Of a stretch of 5,744 nt of DNA, positions 1 through 4,890 are shown piece by piece. The notes below the pieces were generated by a model. It was not told the origin of the DNA. It ran no database searches and was given only the letters and a program-made list of their open reading frames with translations. The stretch lies in NCBI GenBank assembly GCA_021794705.1, contig JAJYQH010000161.1, positions 1 to 5,744 of the forward strand, given 5' to 3'. Numbering within the stretch: the first letter of the stretch is position 1; every line of letters starts with the position of its first letter. This DNA is from Actinomycetes bacterium (GTDB taxonomy: Bacteria > Actinomycetota > Actinomycetes > Propionibacteriales > Propionibacteriaceae). Position numbers and translations under genes: made by a program.

Positions 1-330
1 CGATCTGGCGTGGAGCTGCCGGAGCCGAGCGGGGTTGGGCTGGACGCCGAGTCGATCGTGGGTTGGCTGGAGGAACAGGGATGGCCGCCCGGGCGACTGG
101 CCGAACACCGGGCCGGGTGCCGGGAGTCCGGTGAGCCCTGGCCGCATCCCGTGCCCGCCGGGTGGCTCCCGCCCGGGTCGGCTGCGCGGTTCCACGCCCT
201 GCTCACGGCGGTTCAGGACGCCGCCGGCGTCCGGGGGCTGGTGGCGCGCCAGGTTCCGGCCGAGCGACACATCGGACCCGCGGAGCGCCGCCTGCTCGAC
301 GACGTCCCCCCGCACCACGGGAACTTCTAG
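1..330 (+). CDS. C-terminal fragment of an unrecognised protein (5' end outside window)
   Basis: The frame is open from the first base of the window and ends with TAG at 328-330. A GTG at 10 could act as a start, but with no visible ribosome binding site and an open frame before it, I read this as the tail of a longer gene. Third codon positions are strongly G/C, which supports real coding. The visible 109 residues are rich in Pro, Gly, Arg and Trp, with a helix-like stretch around the WLEEQGW motif and another around the FHALLTAVQDAAG motif. I see no transmembrane segment, catalytic motif or cysteine pair, and I do not recognise the family. The gene converges on mscL across a gap of about 250 bp. 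No function can be assigned. Confidence 0.6.
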   Translation, partial: RSGVELPEPSGVGLDAESIVGWLEEQGWPPGRLAEHRAGCRESGEPWPHPVPAGWLPPGSAARFHALLTAVQDAAGVRGLVARQVPAERHIGPAERRLLDDVPPHHGNF

Positions 331-581
331 CCCCCGGGGCGGGAGCCTTCAGGGGCTTGCCGAGGTGACCCAGCGGGGCGCCCCGGCCCTGGGAAGTCTC
401 GCCTCCCGCGACGCTGACTCGCCCCTGGCGGCGTCCGGTGTCAGGAGGGGCGACACTTCAGGGGCCGGCGGCCGGCGTCCCGCGCGGCCCGTCCCCGAAA
501 TGCACACGGCCTGCATGGACGACCCTCCAGGGGGTCACGTCCATGCAGGCCGTGCGAATCTCGGGGGACGCCGTCGGCCGG
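331..581. other. Gene-free convergent intergenic region rich in inverted repeats
   Basis: No credible gene lies between the stop of the first gene and the stop of mscL; the open frames crossing it are antisense or shadow frames. It holds several possible hairpins: 329-334 with 352-357 (6 bp, just after the upstream stop), 419-426 with 446-453 (8 bp, 19-nt loop), 462-467 with 485-490 (6 bp), and the long 505-554 element listed separately. The 10-mer CTTCAGGGGC occurs twice (347-356 and 456-465). The likely role is transcription termination for both converging genes. A small structured RNA is possible, but I see no promoter that supports it. Confidence 0.45.
505..554 (-). terminator. Long hairpin downstream of mscL, probable bidirectional terminator
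   Basis: The arms 505-521 and 538-554 are perfect 17-bp inverted repeats (left arm CACGGCCTGCATGGACG). An inner GACCC/GGGTC pairing (521-525 with 532-536) can extend or compete with the stem, leaving a small loop. It begins 28 bp past the mscL stop on the minus strand and also lies downstream of the converging plus-strand gene. No run of T follows on either strand, so it would be an I-shaped, U-tract-free terminator, a form commonly proposed in actinobacteria. The long perfect stem is directly visible; its termination role is inferred. Confidence 0.65.
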
Positions 582-944
582 CTACGGCTGCAGAGGCTTG
601 CTCCGCAACTCGTCGCGGATCTCGGTGAGCAGGCTCTCGACGGTCTCGCCGGCGGGTGCCGGCTTCTCGAACCGCGCCTTGAGCGCCTGGTAGGGCTTGA
701 CGACGAAGAAGTAGACCACGAAGGCGAGGATGAGGAACGCGATGAGCGCGGTGAGGAACTTGCCGACCGGCACGTTCCCCGGGTTGTAGTTGCTGAAGTC
801 GGGGCTGCCGCCCAGCTTGCCGAGCAGGGCCAGGATGATCGCGGTGAAGGTGGTGACGACGGTCGCGAACGCGCCGCCCATGATGAACGCAACGGCCAGT
901 TCCACGAGGTTGCCGCGCATGATGAAGGCTCGGAAGCCCTTCAT
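582..944 (-). CDS. mscL: Large-conductance mechanosensitive channel MscL
   Basis: A 120-residue protein of typical MscL length. MscL is a homopentameric inner-membrane channel that opens under membrane tension and releases solutes during hypo-osmotic shock. The N-terminal amphipathic helix (MKGFRAFIMRGN) is followed by TM1 (about residues 14-42, signature LVELAVAFIMGGAF), a short periplasmic loop (about 43-62), TM2 (about 63-84) and a charged cytoplasmic helix ending TVESLLTEIRDEL. Glu replaces the more common Asp in the GNxxDLAV signature, a conservative change. The ATG at 944-942 is preceded by an AAAGGA-like ribosome binding site, which fixes the start. It is the last minus-strand gene of the group and is followed by a strong hairpin. 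The 159-bp gap to the SAF gene suggests its own promoter. Confidence 0.96.
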   Translation of the reverse strand: MKGFRAFIMRGNLVELAVAFIMGGAFATVVTTFTAIILALLGKLGGSPDFSNYNPGNVPVGKFLTALIAFLILAFVVYFFVVKPYQALKARFEKPAPAGETVESLLTEIRDELRSKPLQP

Positions 945-985
945 GGGTGTCCTTTCCCAGGTGAGTCGACCCCGGACGCGAGGCC

Positions 986-1001
986 GGAGGGTGGCCCCTC
1001 C
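986..1001 (-). other. 6-bp GC hairpin in the mscL leader
   Basis: GGAGGG (986-991) and CCCTCC (996-1001) form a perfect 6-bp stem with a 4-nt loop. If the proposed -10 at 1008-1013 is used, the mscL transcript would begin at or close to this hairpin, so it could stabilise the 5' end. It could equally be part of the 3' termination signal of the upstream SAF gene. In such GC-rich DNA a stem of this size is only modest evidence. Confidence 0.3.
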
Positions 1002-1007
1002 CCGCCG

Positions 1008-1013
1008 AGGCTA
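1008..1013 (-). promoter_or_regulatory. Possible -10 element for mscL
   Basis: On the minus strand TAGCCT matches the actinobacterial TAnnnT pattern and lies about 64 nt before the mscL start codon. No convincing TTGACA-like -35 is visible 16-19 nt upstream. The SD-led mscL start implies a leader, which this position would supply (about 57 nt). This is a weak assignment resting on a short degenerate motif. Confidence 0.25.
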
Positions 1014-1043
1014 CGGGATGCCGACCAGCCTGGGGTGGAACGG

Positions 1044-1068
1044 GGCCGAAGCTCTGCAGACATCGGCC
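1044..1068 (-). terminator. Candidate terminator hairpin after the SAF-domain gene
   Basis: GGCCGA (1044-1049) and TCGGCC (1063-1068) pair perfectly around a 13-nt loop that itself contains the palindrome TCTGCAGA (1053-1060). It lies 36 bp past the SAF gene stop on the minus strand and before mscL. There is no T tract. The position is right for a factor-independent or assisted terminator, but the stem is short. Confidence 0.3.
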
Positions 1069-1103
1069 GGGCTCGCTGCGACGCCTCATCACCCAGCCGT
1101 GCC

Positions 1104-1769
1104 TCACCCGATGGCGATGCCCAGCGCCGACGTCGCCGCCCATCCGGCCAGCGTCACGGCGGACTTGGGAGGGCAGCTCACGACCACCACCGCACCCTGG
1201 GTGTTCGCGCCGAAGACCCCAACCTCGGACGCCGGTTGCGGCAGGGCCGCGACGCGCACCCGTTCGGCCACCGTCACGCTGGTGCCGTCACCCCTGGTCG
1301 CGACCACTGTCACGAGATCACCGATGCTCACCACCGACAGCAGGGAGGCGTCCGAGAGCCGGAACGGGACCAGCCGCTCGCCGGGCGCCGCGAGCGACTC
1401 CGCGTGCGAGAGCGACCTCGCGGTGAGGGGCGTCCCGGCATTCAGCGCCGCGGTGAGCGTGCGACCGACCGCGGCCCCGGCGTCGGACACCGCCTCCGAG
1501 GGCGCCAGCGCGACCGGGAACCGCCGCACAGTCAGGTCGTCGCGGCTCAGCGTGCTCCCTGCGACCAGGTCGTGCAGGGCGACGACGACGGGGACGGTCA
1601 CCGGCGGGGGCGGGGAGGCCACCCCGACCAGGCACAGCATCGCGCCCGCCGCGCACAACGCTGCCAGTGGACGCCGGTGCCACGAGACGGCCCGGGTGAG
1701 GTTGCGGACGAGGGAGGTGAGCGTCACGCCCGGATTGTGCCGACGACGCGACGCAGCGGCCGGCTGCAT
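1104..1769 (-). CDS. SAF-domain protein, CpaB/RcpC-like, membrane-anchored
   Basis: A 221-residue protein with a basic N-terminus, one hydrophobic segment (about residues 34-52) followed by a proline run, then a SAF domain (about 59-121; features VALHDLVAGSTLSRDDL and a GRxLTAALNAGTPL-type segment). The part after it, around LVPFRLSDASLLSVVSIGD, resembles the RcpC/CpaB fold in Flp/tight-adherence pilus assembly. Such proteins sit outside the membrane and are thought to help secretin or pilus assembly. No other pilus gene is in the window, so the role here is inferred only from the family. The ATG at 1769 gives the longest plausible product; a GTG at 1727 is possible. Neither has a clear ribosome binding site. 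It lies 57 bp downstream of fmdB on the same strand and may be read through from it. Confidence 0.8.
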   Translation of the reverse strand: MQPAAASRRRHNPGVTLTSLVRNLTRAVSWHRRPLAALCAAGAMLCLVGVASPPPPVTVPVVVALHDLVAGSTLSRDDLTVRRFPVALAPSEAVSDAGAAVGRTLTAALNAGTPLTARSLSHAESLAAPGERLVPFRLSDASLLSVVSIGDLVTVVATRGDGTSVTVAERVRVAALPQPASEVGVFGANTQGAVVVVSCPPKSAVTLAGWAATSALGIAIG

Positions 1770-1799
1770 CCACAGCCGACCGCTGGTTCGGGCGGGTTG

Positions 1800-1821
1800 G
1801 GGAGGTTGTCCACAACCTCCC
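1800..1821 (-). other. Perfect 9-bp hairpin containing a DnaA-box-like sequence
   Basis: The arms 1800-1808 and 1813-1821 pair perfectly around the loop TCCA. It lies 5 bp past the fmdB stop codon and about 30 bp before the SAF gene start, so it may act as a terminator or attenuator between the two. The centre reads TTGTCCACA (1806-1814), which is the DnaA-box consensus form used by high-GC actinobacteria. The hairpin is directly visible; which role matters is open. Confidence 0.45.
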
Positions 1822-1826
1822 GGAGG

Positions 1827-2150
1827 TCAGGACGCGGCGCGGGCCGCGGAGTCCGAGCGGCTCGACGACGACGAACTGGACGACGAGGACGACTCCGACG
1901 AGGACGACTCCGACGAGGACGACCCGGAGCCGCCGGCGTCCTTCTTCGCCGCGGCGGAGGTGGAGCGCGAGGAACTGCGGTTGTCGGTGGCGTAGAAGCC
2001 GGACCCCTTGAACACGACTCCCACCGGGTTGTACACCTTGCGCAGCGCGCCCTGGCACGCCTCGCAATGGGTCAGCGCCGGGTCGGTGAACTTCTGCACG
2101 ACCTCGAGCTCACGACCACACTCGGTGCAACGGTATTGATAGGTGGGCAT
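1827..2150 (-). CDS. FmdB-family zinc-ribbon protein with poly-serine tail
   Basis: A 107-residue protein starting MPTYQYRCTECG, the hallmark of the FmdB family of putative regulatory zinc ribbons. Cys8, Cys11, Cys29 and Cys32 form two CxxC knuckles that should bind one zinc. The conserved VFKGSGFYATDNR segment follows (about 46-58). From about residue 73 the protein becomes a low-complexity tail of Gly and Ser with two Glu (SSSSESSSSE then eleven Ser) and an RSDSAARAAS end. The family's molecular role is not settled; formamide/amide-inducible regulation gave it its name. I chose the ATG at 2150: AGAGG lies 5 nt upstream, whereas the GTG at 2156 would sit too close to that site. It has its own upstream promoter candidates and is separated from the cyclo-ligase gene by about 200 bp. 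Confidence 0.9.
   Translation of the reverse strand: MPTYQYRCTECGRELEVVQKFTDPALTHCEACQGALRKVYNPVGVVFKGSGFYATDNRSSSRSTSAAAKKDAGGSGSSSSESSSSESSSSSSSSSSSRSDSAARAAS
1882..1923 (-). repeat. 15-bp tandem repeat (about 2.8 copies) inside the FmdB tail
   Basis: On the plus strand the unit GACGAGGACGACTCC occurs at 1882-1896 and 1897-1911, with a 12-base partial third copy at 1912-1923. On the coding strand it encodes repeated Ser-Ser-Ser-Ser-Glu units. In-frame 15-bp tandem copies suggest the serine tail grew by replication slippage, so its length may vary between strains without disrupting the zinc ribbon. Confidence 0.75.
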
Positions 2151-2197
2151 CGGCACCTCTCACGTGTCGCGTTGGGGATCATCAGGGGCTACCCGCT

Positions 2198-2227
2198 AGG
2201 GTACGGCCGCCGAACATAACACCGGAA
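2198..2227 (-). promoter_or_regulatory. Housekeeping-type promoter candidate for fmdB
   Basis: On the minus strand TACCCT (2203-2198) fits the TAnnnT -10 pattern, and TTCCGG (2227-2222) lies 18 nt upstream as a poor -35. Transcription would start about 40 nt before the fmdB ATG, leaving room for the observed ribosome binding site. The -10 overlaps a small inverted repeat, TACCC/GGGTA (2190-2194 with 2199-2203), that could be an operator or a chance palindrome. Confidence 0.35.
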
Positions 2228-2244
2228 ATCGTGGCGATGTTCCC
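2215..2244 (-). promoter_or_regulatory. ECF-sigma (SigH/SigR-like) promoter candidate for fmdB
   Basis: On the minus strand GGGAAC (2244-2239), then exactly 18 nt, then GTT (2220-2218) matches the GGAA-N18-GTT layout recognised by actinobacterial SigH/SigR-type stress sigma factors. It lies about 70 nt upstream of the fmdB start on the correct strand. A thiolate zinc-ribbon protein would be a reasonable member of a thiol-stress regulon, but that link is inference. It partly overlaps the housekeeping-type candidate, so only one may be real. Confidence 0.35.
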
Positions 2245-2248
2245 TTAT

Positions 2249-2266
2249 CGTGCCGAACGTGCCGAA
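2249..2266. repeat. Perfect tandem duplication of a 9-mer upstream of fmdB
   Basis: CGTGCCGAA occurs twice with no spacer (2249-2257 and 2258-2266). It lies directly upstream of the ECF-type -35 candidate of fmdB, where an activator site would be expected. Direct 9-bp repeats can be a binding site for a regulator that binds in tandem, or simple slippage products. No known operator is recognised. Confidence 0.5.
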
Positions 2267-2269
2267 TCC

Positions 2270-2325
2270 GCAGGCGACTCGGGGGGATCTCGACGCTGGC
2301 GGCGTCCACCCGGCCGATCGCCTGC
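2270..2325 (-). terminator. Nested inverted repeat after the cyclo-ligase gene, candidate terminator
   Basis: GCAGGCGA (2270-2277) and TCGCCTGC (2318-2325) form an 8-bp outer stem. The 40-nt interior contains a second stem, GACGC/GCGTC (2292-2296 with 2302-2306). A third small hairpin, GGCAG/CTGCC (2332-2336 with 2341-2345, loop TCGG), lies even closer to the cyclo-ligase stop at 2359. Together they could end cyclo-ligase transcription before the fmdB promoter. No T tract is present. Confidence 0.35.
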
Positions 2326-2358
2326 AATTCCGGCAGTCGGCTGCCACCCGCCCCCCGG

Positions 2359-2958
2359 CTAGTGCGTCGGATGAATCCCCGACTGGGTCACCAGGGCGTC
2401 CACCCGCCGGTCGTGCGGCTCGGTCGGCACGTGGTCGACGACATCGGCGTCATCGAGCAGCATCCACACCGGGACGCCGGACCGTGCGGCCCCCAGCGCC
2501 CGGTCGTACCACCCGCCGCCCACTCCCAGGCGGCGTCCGTCACGGGTGGCCGCCAGACCGGAGCAGAGCACGAGATCAGCCGACGACAAGGGACGTTCCT
2601 CGGGATCGACGGGCTCGGGGATTCCCCACAGGCCCGGACGCAACGAGGCCCGTCCCGGATACACGGCCCACGCGGGGTCGTGCCGGCCGGCCAGCAGCGG
2701 CACCAGCACGACGTGCCCGGTGGCGGCCAACCGGTCGACCAGGTCGAGCGTGTGCGGCTCCCCGCCGGTGGACAGGTAGCAGGCCACCGTCGCCCCCGAG
2801 GGGACGGCCCCCAGCACCAGCGACGCCCGGCGGGCGTCGGCGTCCGCCCGCTGCTCCTCGCTGCGCACCGCCCGCGCGCGGCGGATCCTCGTCCTGAGCA
2901 GGCGCTTGGCCTCGCGGACGTCGCCCCCCGGGGCGGCAGCGGGGGACCCGGACTCCAT
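2359..2958 (-). CDS. 5-formyltetrahydrofolate cyclo-ligase (5,10-methenyl-THF synthetase)
   Basis: A 199-residue protein, normal length for this ATP-dependent cytosolic enzyme, which converts 5-formyl-THF (folinic acid) to 5,10-methenyl-THF and returns it to one-carbon metabolism. Visible motifs are the N-terminal basic nucleotide-contact helix (AKRLLRTRIRRAR, about 17-29), YLSTGGEPHT (about 61-70), GLWGIPEP (about 109-116) and the glycine-rich signature GRRLGVGGGWYDR (about 141-153). The frame is open further upstream to 3093, but that part lies inside moeA/glp and reads as low-complexity arginine-rich sequence. The ATG at 2958 is therefore chosen. No ribosome binding site precedes it; instead TACCAT ends 6 nt before the ATG, indicating a leaderless transcript. 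It is divergent from moeA/glp with only 18 bp between start codons. Confidence 0.9.
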   Translation of the reverse strand: MESGSPAAAPGGDVREAKRLLRTRIRRARAVRSEEQRADADARRASLVLGAVPSGATVACYLSTGGEPHTLDLVDRLAATGHVVLVPLLAGRHDPAWAVYPGRASLRPGLWGIPEPVDPEERPLSSADLVLCSGLAATRDGRRLGVGGGWYDRALGAARSGVPVWMLLDDADVVDHVPTEPHDRRVDALVTQSGIHPTH

Positions 2959-2963
2959 GCGCT

Positions 2964-2970
2964 TATGGTA
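2964..2970. promoter_or_regulatory. Symmetric bidirectional -10 element between cyclo-ligase and moeA/glp
   Basis: The 7-mer TATGGTA reads TATGGT on the plus strand (2964-2969) and TACCAT on the minus strand (2970-2965), both fitting TAnnnT. The plus hexamer ends 7 nt before the moeA ATG at 2977, and the minus hexamer ends 6 nt before the cyclo-ligase ATG at 2958. Those are the distances expected if each transcript starts at its own start codon. Neither gene has a convincing Shine-Dalgarno sequence, and I find no good -35 on either side. Overlapping opposite-strand -10 elements are a known cause of divergent transcription in bacteria. Confidence 0.6.
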
Positions 2971-2976
2971 AGAGCC

Positions 2977-4293
2977 ATGCCGATTTTCCGACGCCGCAAG
3001 CAGGAGCCCGAGGCCGAGCCGGCCACGCCGCCGCAGCCGCTGCCCGACGCGCCGCACGCGGAGGACGCCGGCCTGCGTCCGATGGCCACCCACCGCGACT
3101 ACATCCTCAGCCAGATCGAGCCGCTCACGCCGTTCGGCATGTCGCTCGTCGATGCCTGGGGACTCGCGCTGTGCGAGGAGATCAGCTCCGACATCAACCT
3201 GCCCCGGTTCGACAACGCCCAGATGGACGGCTACGCGGTGCGCTCAGCCGACGTCGCCGGCGCGACCCAGTCGGAGCCGCTCACCCTCGCGGTGGTCGGC
3301 TCGATCTACGCCGGCGACGACAGCGACCTGCGGGTCGGACCCGGCCAGGCCGTGCGGATCATGACCGGTGCCCCCATCCCGGTGGGCGCGGACGCCGTGC
3401 TGCCGTTCGAGTTCACCGACCGCGGCGCGTCCAAGGTCAAGGTGCTCGAGCCGGTCTCGGTCGGCGAGAACGTGCGTCCGCTCGGCAGCGACATCGCCGA
3501 GGGCCAGGTGCTCGCGGGGGAGGGGCAGGTGCTCGACTCCCGGCTCATCGGGCTGCTCGCCGGCGTCGGCATCGACAAGGTGCTCGCCCGCCCGCGTCCG
3601 CGCGTCGTGGTCATCAGCACCGGCGCAGAGCTCGTCGAGCCGGGGCGTCCGCTCACCAACGCCGCCCAGATCTACGACGCCAACGAGCACCTCATCGCCG
3701 CCGCCGCGAAGGCCGCCGGAGCCCAGATCTTCCGGGTGCCCGCGCATACCGACGACCCCGACGAGCTGCGCAACGTCGTCAACGACCAGCTGATCCGGGC
3801 CGACCTCATTATCACCACCGGCGGCATCAGCGAGGGGGACGCCGACGTGGTCAAGCAGGTGATGCCCGGCATGGGGCTCACCGACTTCGCCGAGGTCGCC
3901 ATCCAGCCCGGCAAGCCGCAGGGCTTCGGACTCATCGGCGAGGACAAGGTGCCGGTCATCATGCTCCCCGGCAACCCGGTGAGCGCCTACGTGTCGTTCC
4001 AGGCGTTCGTTCTGCCGGTGATCCGCCGGCTCATGGGCGTCGAGCCGGTCAACAACCCGCCGGTGCGCTGCGTCGCCGAGGCGATCATGCGCTCGACCAA
4101 GGGCAAGCTGCAGTTCGGGCGTGGGGTGGTCCGCAACGACAACGGACGCCGCTACGTGCACCTCGTCGGCGGCCACAGCTCCCACCTGCTCGGCGACCTC
4201 GCCCAGGCCAACGCGCTGGTGCTGCTGCCCCCGGAGGTCGAGAAGGTGGCGGCGGGCGACATCGTCCACTGCTGGCTGCTCGACCACGACTGA
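2977..4293 (+). CDS. MoeA / gephyrin-like molybdotransferase (Glp-type)
   Basis: A 438-residue protein of the MoeA/gephyrin-E family. MoeA inserts molybdate into adenylylated molybdopterin, the last general step of Moco synthesis. Motifs in order: PRFDNAQMDGYA (76-87), RIMTGAPIPVGADAV (127-141), GENVRPLGSD (163-172), STGAELVEPG (214-223), ITTGGISEGDAD (279-290), PGKPQGFG (311-318) and LPGNPVSAYVSF (330-341), then a C-terminal beta domain. All core domains appear intact. Two positions differ from E. coli MoeA: Ala in place of Asp in STGDEL, and Gln before PGKP in place of Lys. About 35 extra residues at the N-terminus are basic (MPIFRRRK) then Pro/Glu-rich and probably disordered. The ATG at 2977 is favoured by the -10 7 nt upstream; ATG at 2965 and 3082 are alternatives. 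moaC follows after 12 bp. The SepX/GlpR-like gene nearby suggests this may be the divisome-linked Glp form. Confidence 0.92.
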   Translation: MPIFRRRKQEPEAEPATPPQPLPDAPHAEDAGLRPMATHRDYILSQIEPLTPFGMSLVDAWGLALCEEISSDINLPRFDNAQMDGYAVRSADVAGATQSEPLTLAVVGSIYAGDDSDLRVGPGQAVRIMTGAPIPVGADAVLPFEFTDRGASKVKVLEPVSVGENVRPLGSDIAEGQVLAGEGQVLDSRLIGLLAGVGIDKVLARPRPRVVVISTGAELVEPGRPLTNAAQIYDANEHLIAAAAKAAGAQIFRVPAHTDDPDELRNVVNDQLIRADLIITTGGISEGDADVVKQVMPGMGLTDFAEVAIQPGKPQGFGLIGEDKVPVIMLPGNPVSAYVSFQAFVLPVIRRLMGVEPVNNPPVRCVAEAIMRSTKGKLQFGRGVVRNDNGRRYVHLVGGHSSHLLGDLAQANALVLLPPEVEKVAAGDIVHCWLLDHD

Positions 4294-4305
4294 GCGGAGT
4301 CCCTC

Positions 4306-4878
4306 ATGGGCGAGTTCGAGGACGACCTCATCGACGACCAGCCGCAGGCGCAGCTCACGCACCTGACGGCGTCCGGCGAGGCCCACATGGTCGACATCGG
4401 CGACAAGCAGCCGTCGGTGCGGCTGGCGTCCGCGGCCGGGATGGTGCTCCTGAGCAGCCAGTGCATCGCGCTGCTGCGCGACGGGTCGATCCCCAAGGGC
4501 GACGCGCTCGCCGTCGCCCGGATCGCCGGGATCATGGGCGCCAAGCGGACGCCGGACATCATCCCGCTGTGCCACCCGCTGCCGCTGAGCGGCGTCGACG
4601 TGCACCTGCACGTGCACGACACCGGGGTCGAGATCCGCGCGACCGTGCGCACCACCTACTCCACCGGCGTCGAGATGGAGGCGCTCACCGCCGTCACCAC
4701 CACCGCGCTCGCCCTCATCGACATGGTCAAGGCCGTCGACAAGCACGCCCGCATCACCGACGTGCGGGTGACGGCCAAGTCGGGCGGACGCTCCGGCGAC
4801 TGGCGCGAGCCCGAGGCCGACGGAACGCCGGCGGCGTCCGGTGGCCAGGTGTGGGACGAGTCCGACTTCCTGTCCTGA
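4306..4878 (+). CDS. moaC: Cyclic pyranopterin monophosphate synthase MoaC
   Basis: A 190-residue protein. MoaC converts the MoaA product 3',8-cyclo-7,8-dihydro-GTP to cyclic pyranopterin monophosphate, the first stable Moco intermediate. The core starts at LTHLTASGEAHMVDIGDK (about 17-34). Expected active-site positions are present: Lys64 (PKGD), His90 (LCHPL), Glu123 and Glu125 (GVEMEALTAV), Asp139 and Lys142 (DMVKAVDK). The KSGGRSGDW end motif (about 158-166) closes the family core. An acidic N-terminal lead of about 16 residues and a 24-residue acidic tail are extra. GGAG lies 6 nt before the ATG. The 12-bp gap to moeA/glp indicates one transcript. MoaA and the other Moco genes are not in this window. 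Confidence 0.96.
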   Translation: MGEFEDDLIDDQPQAQLTHLTASGEAHMVDIGDKQPSVRLASAAGMVLLSSQCIALLRDGSIPKGDALAVARIAGIMGAKRTPDIIPLCHPLPLSGVDVHLHVHDTGVEIRATVRTTYSTGVEMEALTAVTTTALALIDMVKAVDKHARITDVRVTAKSGGRSGDWREPEADGTPAASGGQVWDESDFLS

Positions 4879-4890
4879 GCGCGCCCGGCC

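Noticed and set aside
35..628. 197-residue plus-strand frame through the first intergenic region
   Set aside because: Ser/Arg/Pro-rich shadow that crosses the long hairpin and the mscL end; the frame ending at 330 has better coding character.
438..2219. 593-residue open frame on the plus strand
   Set aside because: It runs antisense across mscL, the SAF gene and fmdB. Its translation is Arg/Gly/Asp-rich with no family features; open only because stops are rare in GC-rich DNA.
2362..2976. N-terminal 205-residue extension of the moeA/glp frame
   Set aside because: This part is antisense to the conserved 5-formyltetrahydrofolate cyclo-ligase and has no MoeA-family content; the promoter and start at 2977 fit better.
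2959..3093. 45-residue N-terminal extension of the cyclo-ligase frame
   Set aside because: It would overlap the start of moeA/glp and is an arginine-rich low-complexity stretch; the normal family length is reached from ATG 2958.
2977..4293. Moco riboswitch controlling moeA/moaC
   Set aside because: There are only 18 bp between the divergent start codons and the promoter points to a leaderless transcript, so there is no leader to hold a riboswitch.
3244..4746. 500-residue minus-strand frame opposite moeA/glp and moaC
   Set aside because: Antisense shadow rich in His, Asp, Val and Gly repeats, with no recognisable domain.
4830..4843. 14-bp match between the moaC tail (4830-4843) and the intergenic region (427-440)
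   Set aside because: Contains the locally frequent GGCGGCGTCC word and sits in different contexts, so I do not read it as an attachment site or recombination scar.
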